Part shown: one piece after another, positions 17,043 through 24,859 of the stretch
How positions within the stretch are numbered: the stretch's first letter is position 1
How the letters are laid out: each line of letters begins with the position of its first letter
Assembly: GCA_947448735.1 (NCBI GenBank)
Contig: CANFOS010000002.1
Location: 62,001 to 126,000, forward strand
From: Comamonadaceae bacterium
GTDB taxonomy: Bacteria; Pseudomonadota; Gammaproteobacteria; Burkholderiales; Burkholderiaceae_C
Reading direction: 5' to 3'
DNA: 64,000 bases
Made by a program: the position numbers and the translations under genes
Notes under the pieces: model-generated
What the model saw: the letters and a program-made list of their open reading frames with translations, nothing else
Told to the model about the DNA's origin: nothing
Database searches by the model: none

Positions 17043-17102
17043 AGTATTAAATCGGCCTTCATGCCAATAAATAATTGGGTCAGTAGCTCCTGATTTGATA
17101 GC
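17043..17102 (+). repeat. Two-hairpin dispersed repeat, copy A
   Basis: This 60-bp AT-rich element lies between the small membrane gene and the response regulator. Shared blocks with other copies are TTAAATCGGCCTTCA, GCCAATAAAT and TAGCTCCTGATTTGATAGC; the last block matches the copy inside glpK. The left arm can pair GGC/GCC and the right arm GCT/AGC. Confidence 0.85.
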
Positions 17103-17114
17103 GTGTTCTGCGTA

Positions 17115-17747
17115 TTATTTGCTGGCATCGCGCAAGAAGTTGGTCAGCTCGACGGCTGATTTCACGCCCATTTTGTCAAACACCCTGGCCCGGTGAACCT
17201 CCACCGTGCGCACGCTGATCTCGAGCTGGTCGGCCACCAGCTTGTTGGGCAGGCCGTTGACGACCAGTTGCATGACGGCTTTTTCGCGGTCGGTCAGGCT
17301 GGCCAGGCGGACTTGCACGCTGCTGCTGGCGGTGTGCTGGGCCAGCGCGGCGGCAGACAGCGCCAGCGCCTGCTCGATGCGGTCAACCAGGGCGTTGTCT
17401 GAAAATGGTTTCTCGCAAAAATCAAACGCACCCTGTTTGACGGCTGTCACAGCAGTGGGCACATCGGCATGACCGGTTAAAAAAATCACTGGCAGCGTGG
17501 ACAGCAGGCCGTAGCCAATCAGTTTGTCAAACATGGCCAGGCCGCTCAGGCCCGGCATGCGCAGATCCAGCAGCACGCATGACGGCGTGCGCACTGCAAA
17601 GTCCTGGGACACCCGCGCGTCAAAGTCTTCGGCGCAGTCATACAGCTCACTTTGAAGGCGTCGCGAGCGCAGCAGCCAGGCCAGTGCCTCCCGCACACTC
17701 CTGTCGTCGTCAATGATGTAAACGGTCGCGTCTTGTACGGGTTCCAT
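17115..17747 (-). CDS. FixJ/NarL-type response regulator
   Basis: The product is 210 residues. The receiver domain has the acidic pocket IIDDD (residues 11-15), the phosphoacceptor Asp61 in LLDLRMPG, and Lys in EKPF. The C-terminal LuxR-type helix-turn-helix contains LTDREKAVMQLVVNGLPNKLVADQL, cited by its position near residues 150-175, and RTVEVHRARVFDKMG. It resembles DctR/TtrR/FixJ regulators of dicarboxylate uptake or redox functions. The start was set at the ATG 17745-17747 by comparison with family N-termini and an AGGAC upstream. It follows the sensor kinase after 13 bases, so the pair is co-transcribed. Confidence 0.92.
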   Translation of the reverse strand: MEPVQDATVYIIDDDRSVREALAWLLRSRRLQSELYDCAEDFDARVSQDFAVRTPSCVLLDLRMPGLSGLAMFDKLIGYGLLSTLPVIFLTGHADVPTAVTAVKQGAFDFCEKPFSDNALVDRIEQALALSAAALAQHTASSSVQVRLASLTDREKAVMQLVVNGLPNKLVADQLEISVRTVEVHRARVFDKMGVKSAVELTNFLRDASK

Positions 17748-17760
17748 ACAGTGGTCCTGC

Positions 17761-19791
17761 TCAAAGAAAAAGGTCGGGGCCGTCGACAGGCAAGGTAAAT
17801 CGGAAGATCGTCCCCCGGGGCTGCGCTGCTTCAAAGCCCAGAAAGCCGCCGTGCTGTTCAATGACGGTGCGGCACAAGCTCAATCCGAGTCCCATGCCTT
17901 CAACCTTGGTGGTAAAAAACGGCGTGAACAGCTGGCTGGCCACCTCAGGCGCAATGCCCTCGCCTCGGTCGATGACGGTAAATTCAACCCAGCGACTGGC
18001 GCCTGTGGAAGACGCTGGCCGCACCTGCAGCGTTAACACTCGGTCGGCTGTGCCTTGCAGGTTTTGCATGGCTTGCATGCCATTGCGCGCCAGGTTCAGC
18101 AGCACCTGTTCGACCATGGTGCGGTCGCACAGCACAGCGCTTGCCTGCGGCGCCACTGTCATCACCACCGTGACCGATAACTTGCGCGCCTGCAAACTGA
18201 CCAGCGGCATCACGGCGTCGAGCAGGGCCTGCGGCGCGACGGCTTCGCGCTCCTGGTCGCGGCGGCGCACAAAGTCACGCACGCTTTTGATGACCTTGCC
18301 CGCGCGTTCTGCCTGCTCGGCAATGCGGCCGACGGCCAGCTGTAAATCACTTGAAAGCGCCGCAGGTGGCGTGTGCGCTGTGTCCTTGAGCAGGTTCAAT
18401 GACCCGGTGGCATAGCTTGAAATCGCTGCGAGCGGCTGATTCAGTTCATGGCTGAGCAGCGACGCCATCTCGCCGACCATGGCCAGCCGGGCGGTGGCTT
18501 GCAGGCGGTCTTGACTGGCACGGGACAGCTCTTCAACCCGGCGCTGCTCGGACACGTCCAGAATTGCGCTCATCCAGCCGGTGTGTTTGCCCACGGCATT
18601 GATCAGCGGTGCTTCCATGATCAGGACCGGAAAGCGCGTGCCGTCGGGCCGGATGAAAACCGATTCATGACCCTCCCGGGGCAGGTTGTTGCCGGCCAGG
18701 CGGATGGTCTGACGCTGCTGGTAGATATCGGCCAGCTCCGGCGGCCAGTACGGCGACGGAAAGCTGTGGTTTAACAAGTCTTTGGCCGCCATGCCCACCA
18801 TTTGGCAAAAAGCCGGGTTGACGTAGGTGATCCGGCCCGACAGGTCGCGCGCGCGCAGCCCGGTCACCACAGAATCTTCCATGGCCTTGCGAAAGGCCAG
18901 CGCCTCGCCCAGGTCTTGTTCGACTTTCATGCGCCGCCGCATGTCGCGCGCGAGCAAAAACAGCACCGCCATCAGCGCCAGCGACATGGCGGTCACCAGG
19001 GCTGTCAACACGTTGGGGAACAGCCCTTGCAGCCCCAGACGGCTTTCCAGTCGCAGCACCAGTGTGTTGCCCGGCAAGTCGAGCAGCTGGCGCGCCACAA
19101 ATACCCGGCTGCCGCGCATGGTGGGGCCGTGCAGTGCCAGGCGGGTGCCGTCGGCCTCGGTGAACGACAGGCTTTGCCCCCGTGCCAGCTGCTTGCTGAC
19201 CAGTTCGGCCAGCACATCTTGCAGCGCATAGGTGGCCACGGTGTAGCCAGAAAGTCGTCCGGCGTTCACGATGGGCAGGCAAACATCCATCACCTCCAGT
19301 CCCAAGCCATCGGCTTGCGGCACAAAATAGCTGGTCGAATAGGCCGCACCACTCAGGCGCCTGGCGCCAGAACAGGCTGACGCCACATCGGCCTGAGCGC
19401 TGCCCCGGCCAAAGCGTTCAAAAATCGCAGGGCGGTAAGGTGTGTTGACCGGGCTCACAATGGCCAGCGTGTCGCTGCGCCATTCCAGCCGCAGGATCTC
19501 GCGGTGCTCACGCAGCAGCTCAGCAGCGGCCACCAGCCAGGCATCAACGTTGGGACCACCGGACTGCATCGCCTGAAAGCTTTGAATGTTGCGCGTCAGC
19601 CCGCTACGAATATCCCCCACAACCTCACTGGCGTCACGCTCGAGGCGGTTTTCAATCTCACTGTTTTCATAGCGCCCAGCCAGCCACACCAGTGTGACCA
19701 GCAGGCTGAGCACCAGCGCCACCAGCAGCGCCCACAGCACCGAGCGCCGTATGCGCAGCATAGGGCGCAGCAAGTTGCGCACTGAGCTCAT
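17761..19791 (-). CDS. Membrane sensor histidine kinase with PAS domain (DctS/TtrS-like)
   Basis: The product is 676 residues. A transmembrane helix (about residues 18-38) is followed by a periplasmic sensor of about 240 residues and a second helix near residue 265. A PAS domain (RARDLSGRITYVNPAFCQM) with PAC motif comes next, then a HisKA segment SHELNQPLAAIS with His448, and a HATPase domain with GMGLGLSLCRTVIEQHGG. This matches DctS-type kinases, which sense C4-dicarboxylates, but the ligand here is not known. Its ATG overlaps the stop of the nitrilase gene by 4 bases. The target genes are not obvious in the window. Confidence 0.92.
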   Translation of the reverse strand: MSSVRNLLRPMLRIRRSVLWALLVALVLSLLVTLVWLAGRYENSEIENRLERDASEVVGDIRSGLTRNIQSFQAMQSGGPNVDAWLVAAAELLREHREILRLEWRSDTLAIVSPVNTPYRPAIFERFGRGSAQADVASACSGARRLSGAAYSTSYFVPQADGLGLEVMDVCLPIVNAGRLSGYTVATYALQDVLAELVSKQLARGQSLSFTEADGTRLALHGPTMRGSRVFVARQLLDLPGNTLVLRLESRLGLQGLFPNVLTALVTAMSLALMAVLFLLARDMRRRMKVEQDLGEALAFRKAMEDSVVTGLRARDLSGRITYVNPAFCQMVGMAAKDLLNHSFPSPYWPPELADIYQQRQTIRLAGNNLPREGHESVFIRPDGTRFPVLIMEAPLINAVGKHTGWMSAILDVSEQRRVEELSRASQDRLQATARLAMVGEMASLLSHELNQPLAAISSYATGSLNLLKDTAHTPPAALSSDLQLAVGRIAEQAERAGKVIKSVRDFVRRRDQEREAVAPQALLDAVMPLVSLQARKLSVTVVMTVAPQASAVLCDRTMVEQVLLNLARNGMQAMQNLQGTADRVLTLQVRPASSTGASRWVEFTVIDRGEGIAPEVASQLFTPFFTTKVEGMGLGLSLCRTVIEQHGGFLGFEAAQPRGTIFRFTLPVDGPDLFL

Positions 19792-20603
19792 AACAATCTG
19801 TGGTCAAGCGCTGGCAAGCGCAAGCGCTGCGCTGCCAGCGCGGCCTTGTCAATATCGGCCATCACCACGCCCGGCCCCTCAGCCTGCTGGGCGATCACCT
19901 GGCCCCAGCCGTCAACCACCATCGACTGGCCCCAAGTGCGGCGACCATTTTCGTGCAGCCCGCCTTGCGCGGCGGCCAGCACACAGGCCAGGTTTTCAAT
20001 GGCGCGGGCGCGCAGCAACACTTCCCAGTGAACCCGCCCGGTGATGTAGGTAAAGGCGCTGGGCACCAGCAGCAGGTCGGCGCCGCCCTTGGCCAGCGCT
20101 CGGTATAGCTCGGGAAAGCGCAGGTCGTAGCAAATGCTCAAACCCACGCGCCAGGTGTGACCGTCAACCGATGGCAGATCAAAGCTACACGGGGCTTTGC
20201 CCGGCATCAGCACGCGCGATTCGTCATAGCGTTCGGTGCCGTTGTCAAAGCAGAAAAGATGCATCTTGTCGTACCGGGCCACGCACTGGCCCAGCGGGTT
20301 GAACACCAGTGTGCTGTTGTAAACCTTGCCCGGGTCGCTGGCCTTCAGCGCCATGGTGCCGCCCACCAGCCAGAGCTTGAAATCGGCCGCGCACTGGCTT
20401 AAAAAATCCTGCAGTGGGCCCTGGCCGTAGGCTTCGCTGATGGCCAGCTTGTCGGTGTCCTTGTGCCCCAGAAGGCAAAAATATTCAGGCAGCACGGCCA
20501 GCTCGGCGCCTGCGTCTTTCGCCCGGCCCAGCAGTTGCCTGGCCGCTGCAAGATTGCGCGCCACGTCCGGCGTGGAGACCATTTGAATCGCGGCAACTTT
20601 CAT
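19788..20603 (-). CDS. Carbon-nitrogen hydrolase (Nit1-type, probable deaminated-glutathione amidase)
   Basis: The product is 271 residues with the nitrilase-superfamily triad Glu40 (VLPEYF), Lys113 (RYDKMHLF) and Cys158 (SICYDLRFPELYR). The length and the RFPELYR context match the Nit1/YbeM branch that repairs deaminated glutathione; omega-amidase is an alternative. It is cytoplasmic. It follows yhdP by 33 bases and is coupled to the kinase gene by an ATGA overlap. The yhdP-nitrilase order is common in beta-proteobacteria. Confidence 0.9.
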   Translation of the reverse strand: MKVAAIQMVSTPDVARNLAAARQLLGRAKDAGAELAVLPEYFCLLGHKDTDKLAISEAYGQGPLQDFLSQCAADFKLWLVGGTMALKASDPGKVYNSTLVFNPLGQCVARYDKMHLFCFDNGTERYDESRVLMPGKAPCSFDLPSVDGHTWRVGLSICYDLRFPELYRALAKGGADLLLVPSAFTYITGRVHWEVLLRARAIENLACVLAAAQGGLHENGRRTWGQSMVVDGWGQVIAQQAEGPGVVMADIDKAALAAQRLRLPALDHRLL

Positions 20604-20636
20604 GGGCTTTAGCTTGGTGCGGGGCTCTGACTGGCG

Positions 20637-23600
20637 TCAGGGCGTCCGTTCAACTTTGGTGATTTTTGGGTCCGCCCAGCTGCCGTCAATATGGAACTCT
20701 TGCGTGTTGGCCTTGATCAGCGGCTGGCGCAAAAAGTATTGCGCCAAAAACGTTCCCAGGCCAATCACCGGGTTGATCGCGGCCGTGATCAGAGATGCCG
20801 TGCCCGCATTGATCTCGGGCACCACCACCACCCGCAGGTCCTGGGTTTCTTTGGCAATGTCGGCACTGCCTTCCATCAGCACGGCTGCATTGACGCCCTT
20901 CATTTGCAGGTTGTTGGTCGCTGCAATGCCCTGGTTGATACCGACGTCGCCGCGCACAAAGTCAAAGGCAAAACCTTCCGAGAACACATCCCGAAAATCG
21001 AGCGCCAGGCGGCGCGGCAATGACTGCAGGCTCAGCACACCGAGCAGCTTTGCAATACCAGGGTCGGCCTTCAAGAACTGGCCGGAATCGATATTGACAT
21101 TGAATTGCCCGCTCATGCTCGGGTAGTCCAGGCTCAGCGGCGAGCCCAGCCAGGCGATCTGGCCTTCCATTTTGCCCTTGCCCCGCCGTATCACGTCTAC
21201 CATGCCAAAGCGCTTGAGCAGCTCACCCGAGTCCATGATGTCGAGTTTGAAATTCATCGTGGTGCGCCTGCGTTCGGTCAGCGTGCGCGGCCCGCGCGGC
21301 AAGGCTGCTGGGGCACTACCAGCGGAATCGGCGGCCCAGTTGCCGGTGGCCGTGAAGACCGCCTCAGGTGTGGTGATATTGAATTTGTTGAGCCGCCATT
21401 CCCGTGTGGCCACAGAGCTCGCAGCCGCGCGATTGACCGCATCAATTTCAATCCGTCCCAGTTTCTTGCCGCGCAGCTCCAGGTTGTTGATCACAATGTC
21501 CAGCGCTGGCATGCCGGCGGGTTGCTCGTCGAGGATGCTCTCTACCTCGCTGGCGGTGCTGGCTACCAGGCTCAAACGCGACAGTCGCGCCATCACCCGG
21601 CCCGCGGGTGTGCCGGGCTGCCTGAGCTCCAGGTAGCCATTGAGCTCGCCCGAATCGATGTTGGCCCGCCAGTTTTGCCCTTCGCGCGTGCCGCCCACCA
21701 CCAGGTTGTTCAGCCTGCGGCCATTGATGACAAGCTCTTTGGCGCGGATGGCAATCAGGTTGGGCAGATAGCTTTGCGCCAGTGACGCGCCAGCGACAGG
21801 CGCAGTCAGGGCTGCAGGGGTGCCCGCGGCGCTCGAAAACACCTTCTCCCAGGCGTCCAGATTCAGGCTCGCCAGGTTGACGTTGGCGGCGACTCCATTG
21901 TCCGGCGTGGCGGTCGATTCGCCGGGTTCCAGTCCCACGCCAATGCTGCCGCGAATCACCCGCGCAGGCTCGCTGCTGATATCGCGTACGTACACCAGTG
22001 ACAGCAGACGGCCGACGCCCAGAGACAGGTAGTCTTGCAACTTTTGCCCAGGCGCCATCGACTCGCGCAGCAGCGTGTTTTCGTACCTGAGCGGCAAAGC
22101 AGCCTCTGCCGTTTTATTCAATGGTGCAGGCAAGGCCAGGGCCATGCCTTGCAGGTTGCTGGTGACGATGACTTCGACCGCGTCCCGGTTAAAACCCAGC
22201 GCGGCTGTATAGGCGGTACTGCCGTTGGCGCTTGCTGCCAGGCGGGACACGGGCCCCAGGTTTTTCGCTTGCCGCAAGCCTTCTGCGGACACCGTGCCTT
22301 GCGCCTTGAAGAGCACGGGGCTGTCCAGCTCGCCGGGTACTGCCTTTCGGTTGACCGGCCGCGTGCCGCCATCAAAGCGCACGTCACCGCCCAGCAAGCG
22401 GGCCTGTGCGCCGGACACGCTAAAGCCGGTCTCGGTAAAGGTGACCATGCCTTTGAGGCGCGCCAGCTGCGGCGATTCAGGCGTGAACTGCACATCATTG
22501 CCCGGCAGGGTCACGCTGCCCTTGACCTTTGCGTTGTTGACGGCGTTCAGCGGCAGGTCCAGGCGCAGGGCGTAGTCGGCCACGCCGCTGGCGGTGGCCT
22601 TGGCCAGCACGTTGCTGGTCATGGCCGCTAAAGGCGACGTGTTGACAAAACCCAGCGCGTCGACCAGAGGACCTTTGAGCTTTGCCGTCAGGTCCAGCGT
22701 GGCCGAACGCATCAGGTCAGGGATGCGTGCATCGGCTCTGAGCAACTGCAAGCCGGGCGAGCCGGCCACCCGGGCCGCCGCGTTGTTGATGTCCAGGGCG
22801 GCACGGTGAAAAACCAGCTCACCGGTGACGTCCACCAGCCCCGGCCAGGCGGCATTCTTGCTGGACTGAATCAGTTTGGGCACATAGTCAAAGCGCCCAT
22901 TTTTGATTTTGGCGGATATTTTGAAATCGCCTTTGGTCGGGTCTGAAAACGGGATCAGGTCGACCGGCCCTTTGACCAAAAATTTCACATCGCTGAGCTC
23001 ACCTTGCAGCACCGCATCGCGCACATAGTGGCGCACCGGGTCAGGCAGCACCAGCGGCAGGTAGCGGTGCACGCGCGCACCGTTGCCCCGGTTCAGCACA
23101 CCTTTCAGATCCAAAATACCCAACGACGTGTCGTCCTTTGAGCCAGGCTTGCTGTCGCCGGAGCGCCAGTTGGCCTCCGCTGTGCCCTCGGCATCTGCAC
23201 CGCTGAAGCGGATGTTTTTGAGGGAAATGTCCAGCTTGCCTTGGTTGACTGTCCATTGCGTGTCCATGGCCAGCTTGTCAAATTTCACGCGGGGGTCTTC
23301 AAACACGCCGGGTAAATCAAGATGCCCTTGGTTGATGCTGACCTGCGCCTTGCCGCCGGCCTCAGAAATGTCGAAGTCCGCCGTGCCAGCGCTGATGCCG
23401 GGCCGGCCGGGCTGCTGGTGCGGTGTGCCAAGCGGCGCATTTCGGCGCAATACACCGCTTGGCAACGCGCTGAGTTCCAGGCCTGTGACGCGGCCCTTGG
23501 CGTTGAAGGTCACGGCCTGAGTGGCACTGTCGGCTGGCAGTTGCCAGCTCGCTTGAAGTACCTCGACCAGACCCTTGGGCGCGAACGACGCCATCAGCCC

Positions 23601-24776
23601 GTGGGTGCTGGTGCCCAGCGGTAAGCGGCTGGCAATCTGGGCCATGGCCGCCAGGTCCAGCTTGTCGGCTTTCAGCGTGTTTTTCTGCTCTGTTGTGCCT
23701 GCCGTTCCCAGTCGGCTGAAGACCAGGTTGCCGCCTGGCCACTGCAGACCATCTGGCGTGTCAAAGCGCAGGTTCTCGGTCGAAAACTCAAATCCATCGG
23801 CCAGCAACTTGCCACCCACCCGGCCCATGACAGATCTGAAAACCAGCGGCTGCAGAGCTTTGCCGAGCTGCACATCCACATCCCGCATGGCCACATCGAG
23901 CGTGGTGCTGCTGATTTGTCCTTTGCTCACGTCAGCCCAGGCACGCAAGCTACCGCTGCCAGCACGCGGATCCACATCAAAGGCGTTTGGCGTGTATCTT
24001 TTGATCTGCGAGACATCGGCAACACGGCCAAACTCTGCATACAGCTGACCCGACCACTCGGCCCACTGTCCGGCCCCTTTGGACAGCAAGGGCTGGCTGA
24101 ACTCGCCGCGCAGACTGAAGCGGTCGCCCCAAATGGCCGGAGGCGTGGCATCCATGCGAAAGGCGTGGCGCCGTGTGCCGTTGCGCATCACCGCATCGAC
24201 CTGCCCCAATACCAGCATGGGGGCCGATGCAAGTTCGTCAGTCCAGCGCAGCGTGCCGGACTGAATGGCAAATTCTGTTTGAGAGAAAAACCAGTCGAAG
24301 AGGGCGGTGTCGTCCGCCCGGCCCTGAGCGATTTCAATACCGCCGACGTAGAGTTTGCCGTCCAGCGTTCGGCGTATGTCCAGCACCGGCTGGTCAATCA
24401 CGAGTTGTTCAAAGCCCCCGCCCCATAGCGATATGGCCGACAAGGCCACCAGCACGCGCGGCAAAAGCAGCGCCTGGCGCCCTGCGCTGTCTTGCAGGGT
24501 CACACCCTGCAGCTCAAAAGAAGGAATCAGGCCTTGAGACTGTGCCGTTATCCGGCCAATGCGGACCGGCACACCCAAGGCCTTGCTGGCGGTGATTTCA
24601 AGCCGTGGGCGAAATTCTTCAATACGCGGCACAATCCAGCCGTGAAGCAGTGCCCAGGTGGCACCGACCAGCAGCCAGAAAGTGAGCAGCATCCAAACGG
24701 CAATGCGCGCTGCGACAGCAAGCCATCGCAAGCGTGCAGGTACAAGGTTTGGCACTTGGTCGGGTTTTTGGGTCAT
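20637..24776 (-). CDS. yhdP: YhdP/AsmA-like envelope protein
   Basis: The product is 1379 residues, the expected size for YhdP (TIGR02099). One N-terminal membrane helix lies at about residues 20-45, and the rest is a long repetitive beta-rich periplasmic body ending in an AsmA-like C-terminal domain (segments VDVIRRGKGKMEGQ and LAQYFLRQPLIKA). YhdP-family proteins bridge the inner and outer membranes and help move phospholipids outward; this is known for E. coli YhdP, TamB and YdbH and inferred here. It is divergent from glnE across 83 bases and leads the yhdP-nitrilase-kinase-regulator set. No interruption is seen. Confidence 0.93.
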   Translation of the reverse strand: MTQKPDQVPNLVPARLRWLAVAARIAVWMLLTFWLLVGATWALLHGWIVPRIEEFRPRLEITASKALGVPVRIGRITAQSQGLIPSFELQGVTLQDSAGRQALLLPRVLVALSAISLWGGGFEQLVIDQPVLDIRRTLDGKLYVGGIEIAQGRADDTALFDWFFSQTEFAIQSGTLRWTDELASAPMLVLGQVDAVMRNGTRRHAFRMDATPPAIWGDRFSLRGEFSQPLLSKGAGQWAEWSGQLYAEFGRVADVSQIKRYTPNAFDVDPRAGSGSLRAWADVSKGQISSTTLDVAMRDVDVQLGKALQPLVFRSVMGRVGGKLLADGFEFSTENLRFDTPDGLQWPGGNLVFSRLGTAGTTEQKNTLKADKLDLAAMAQIASRLPLGTSTHGLMASFAPKGLVEVLQASWQLPADSATQAVTFNAKGRVTGLELSALPSGVLRRNAPLGTPHQQPGRPGISAGTADFDISEAGGKAQVSINQGHLDLPGVFEDPRVKFDKLAMDTQWTVNQGKLDISLKNIRFSGADAEGTAEANWRSGDSKPGSKDDTSLGILDLKGVLNRGNGARVHRYLPLVLPDPVRHYVRDAVLQGELSDVKFLVKGPVDLIPFSDPTKGDFKISAKIKNGRFDYVPKLIQSSKNAAWPGLVDVTGELVFHRAALDINNAAARVAGSPGLQLLRADARIPDLMRSATLDLTAKLKGPLVDALGFVNTSPLAAMTSNVLAKATASGVADYALRLDLPLNAVNNAKVKGSVTLPGNDVQFTPESPQLARLKGMVTFTETGFSVSGAQARLLGGDVRFDGGTRPVNRKAVPGELDSPVLFKAQGTVSAEGLRQAKNLGPVSRLAASANGSTAYTAALGFNRDAVEVIVTSNLQGMALALPAPLNKTAEAALPLRYENTLLRESMAPGQKLQDYLSLGVGRLLSLVYVRDISSEPARVIRGSIGVGLEPGESTATPDNGVAANVNLASLNLDAWEKVFSSAAGTPAALTAPVAGASLAQSYLPNLIAIRAKELVINGRRLNNLVVGGTREGQNWRANIDSGELNGYLELRQPGTPAGRVMARLSRLSLVASTASEVESILDEQPAGMPALDIVINNLELRGKKLGRIEIDAVNRAAASSVATREWRLNKFNITTPEAVFTATGNWAADSAGSAPAALPRGPRTLTERRRTTMNFKLDIMDSGELLKRFGMVDVIRRGKGKMEGQIAWLGSPLSLDYPSMSGQFNVNIDSGQFLKADPGIAKLLGVLSLQSLPRRLALDFRDVFSEGFAFDFVRGDVGINQGIAATNNLQMKGVNAAVLMEGSADIAKETQDLRVVVVPEINAGTASLITAAINPVIGLGTFLAQYFLRQPLIKANTQEFHIDGSWADPKITKVERTP

Positions 24777-24859
24777 CGGCAGGAGAATTATGACCGTCTG
24801 AGCTGTTCAGTGGCGCGCCTTTCAAACCGGGACTCCATGAAGTTTTGTGAAATAGTGTG

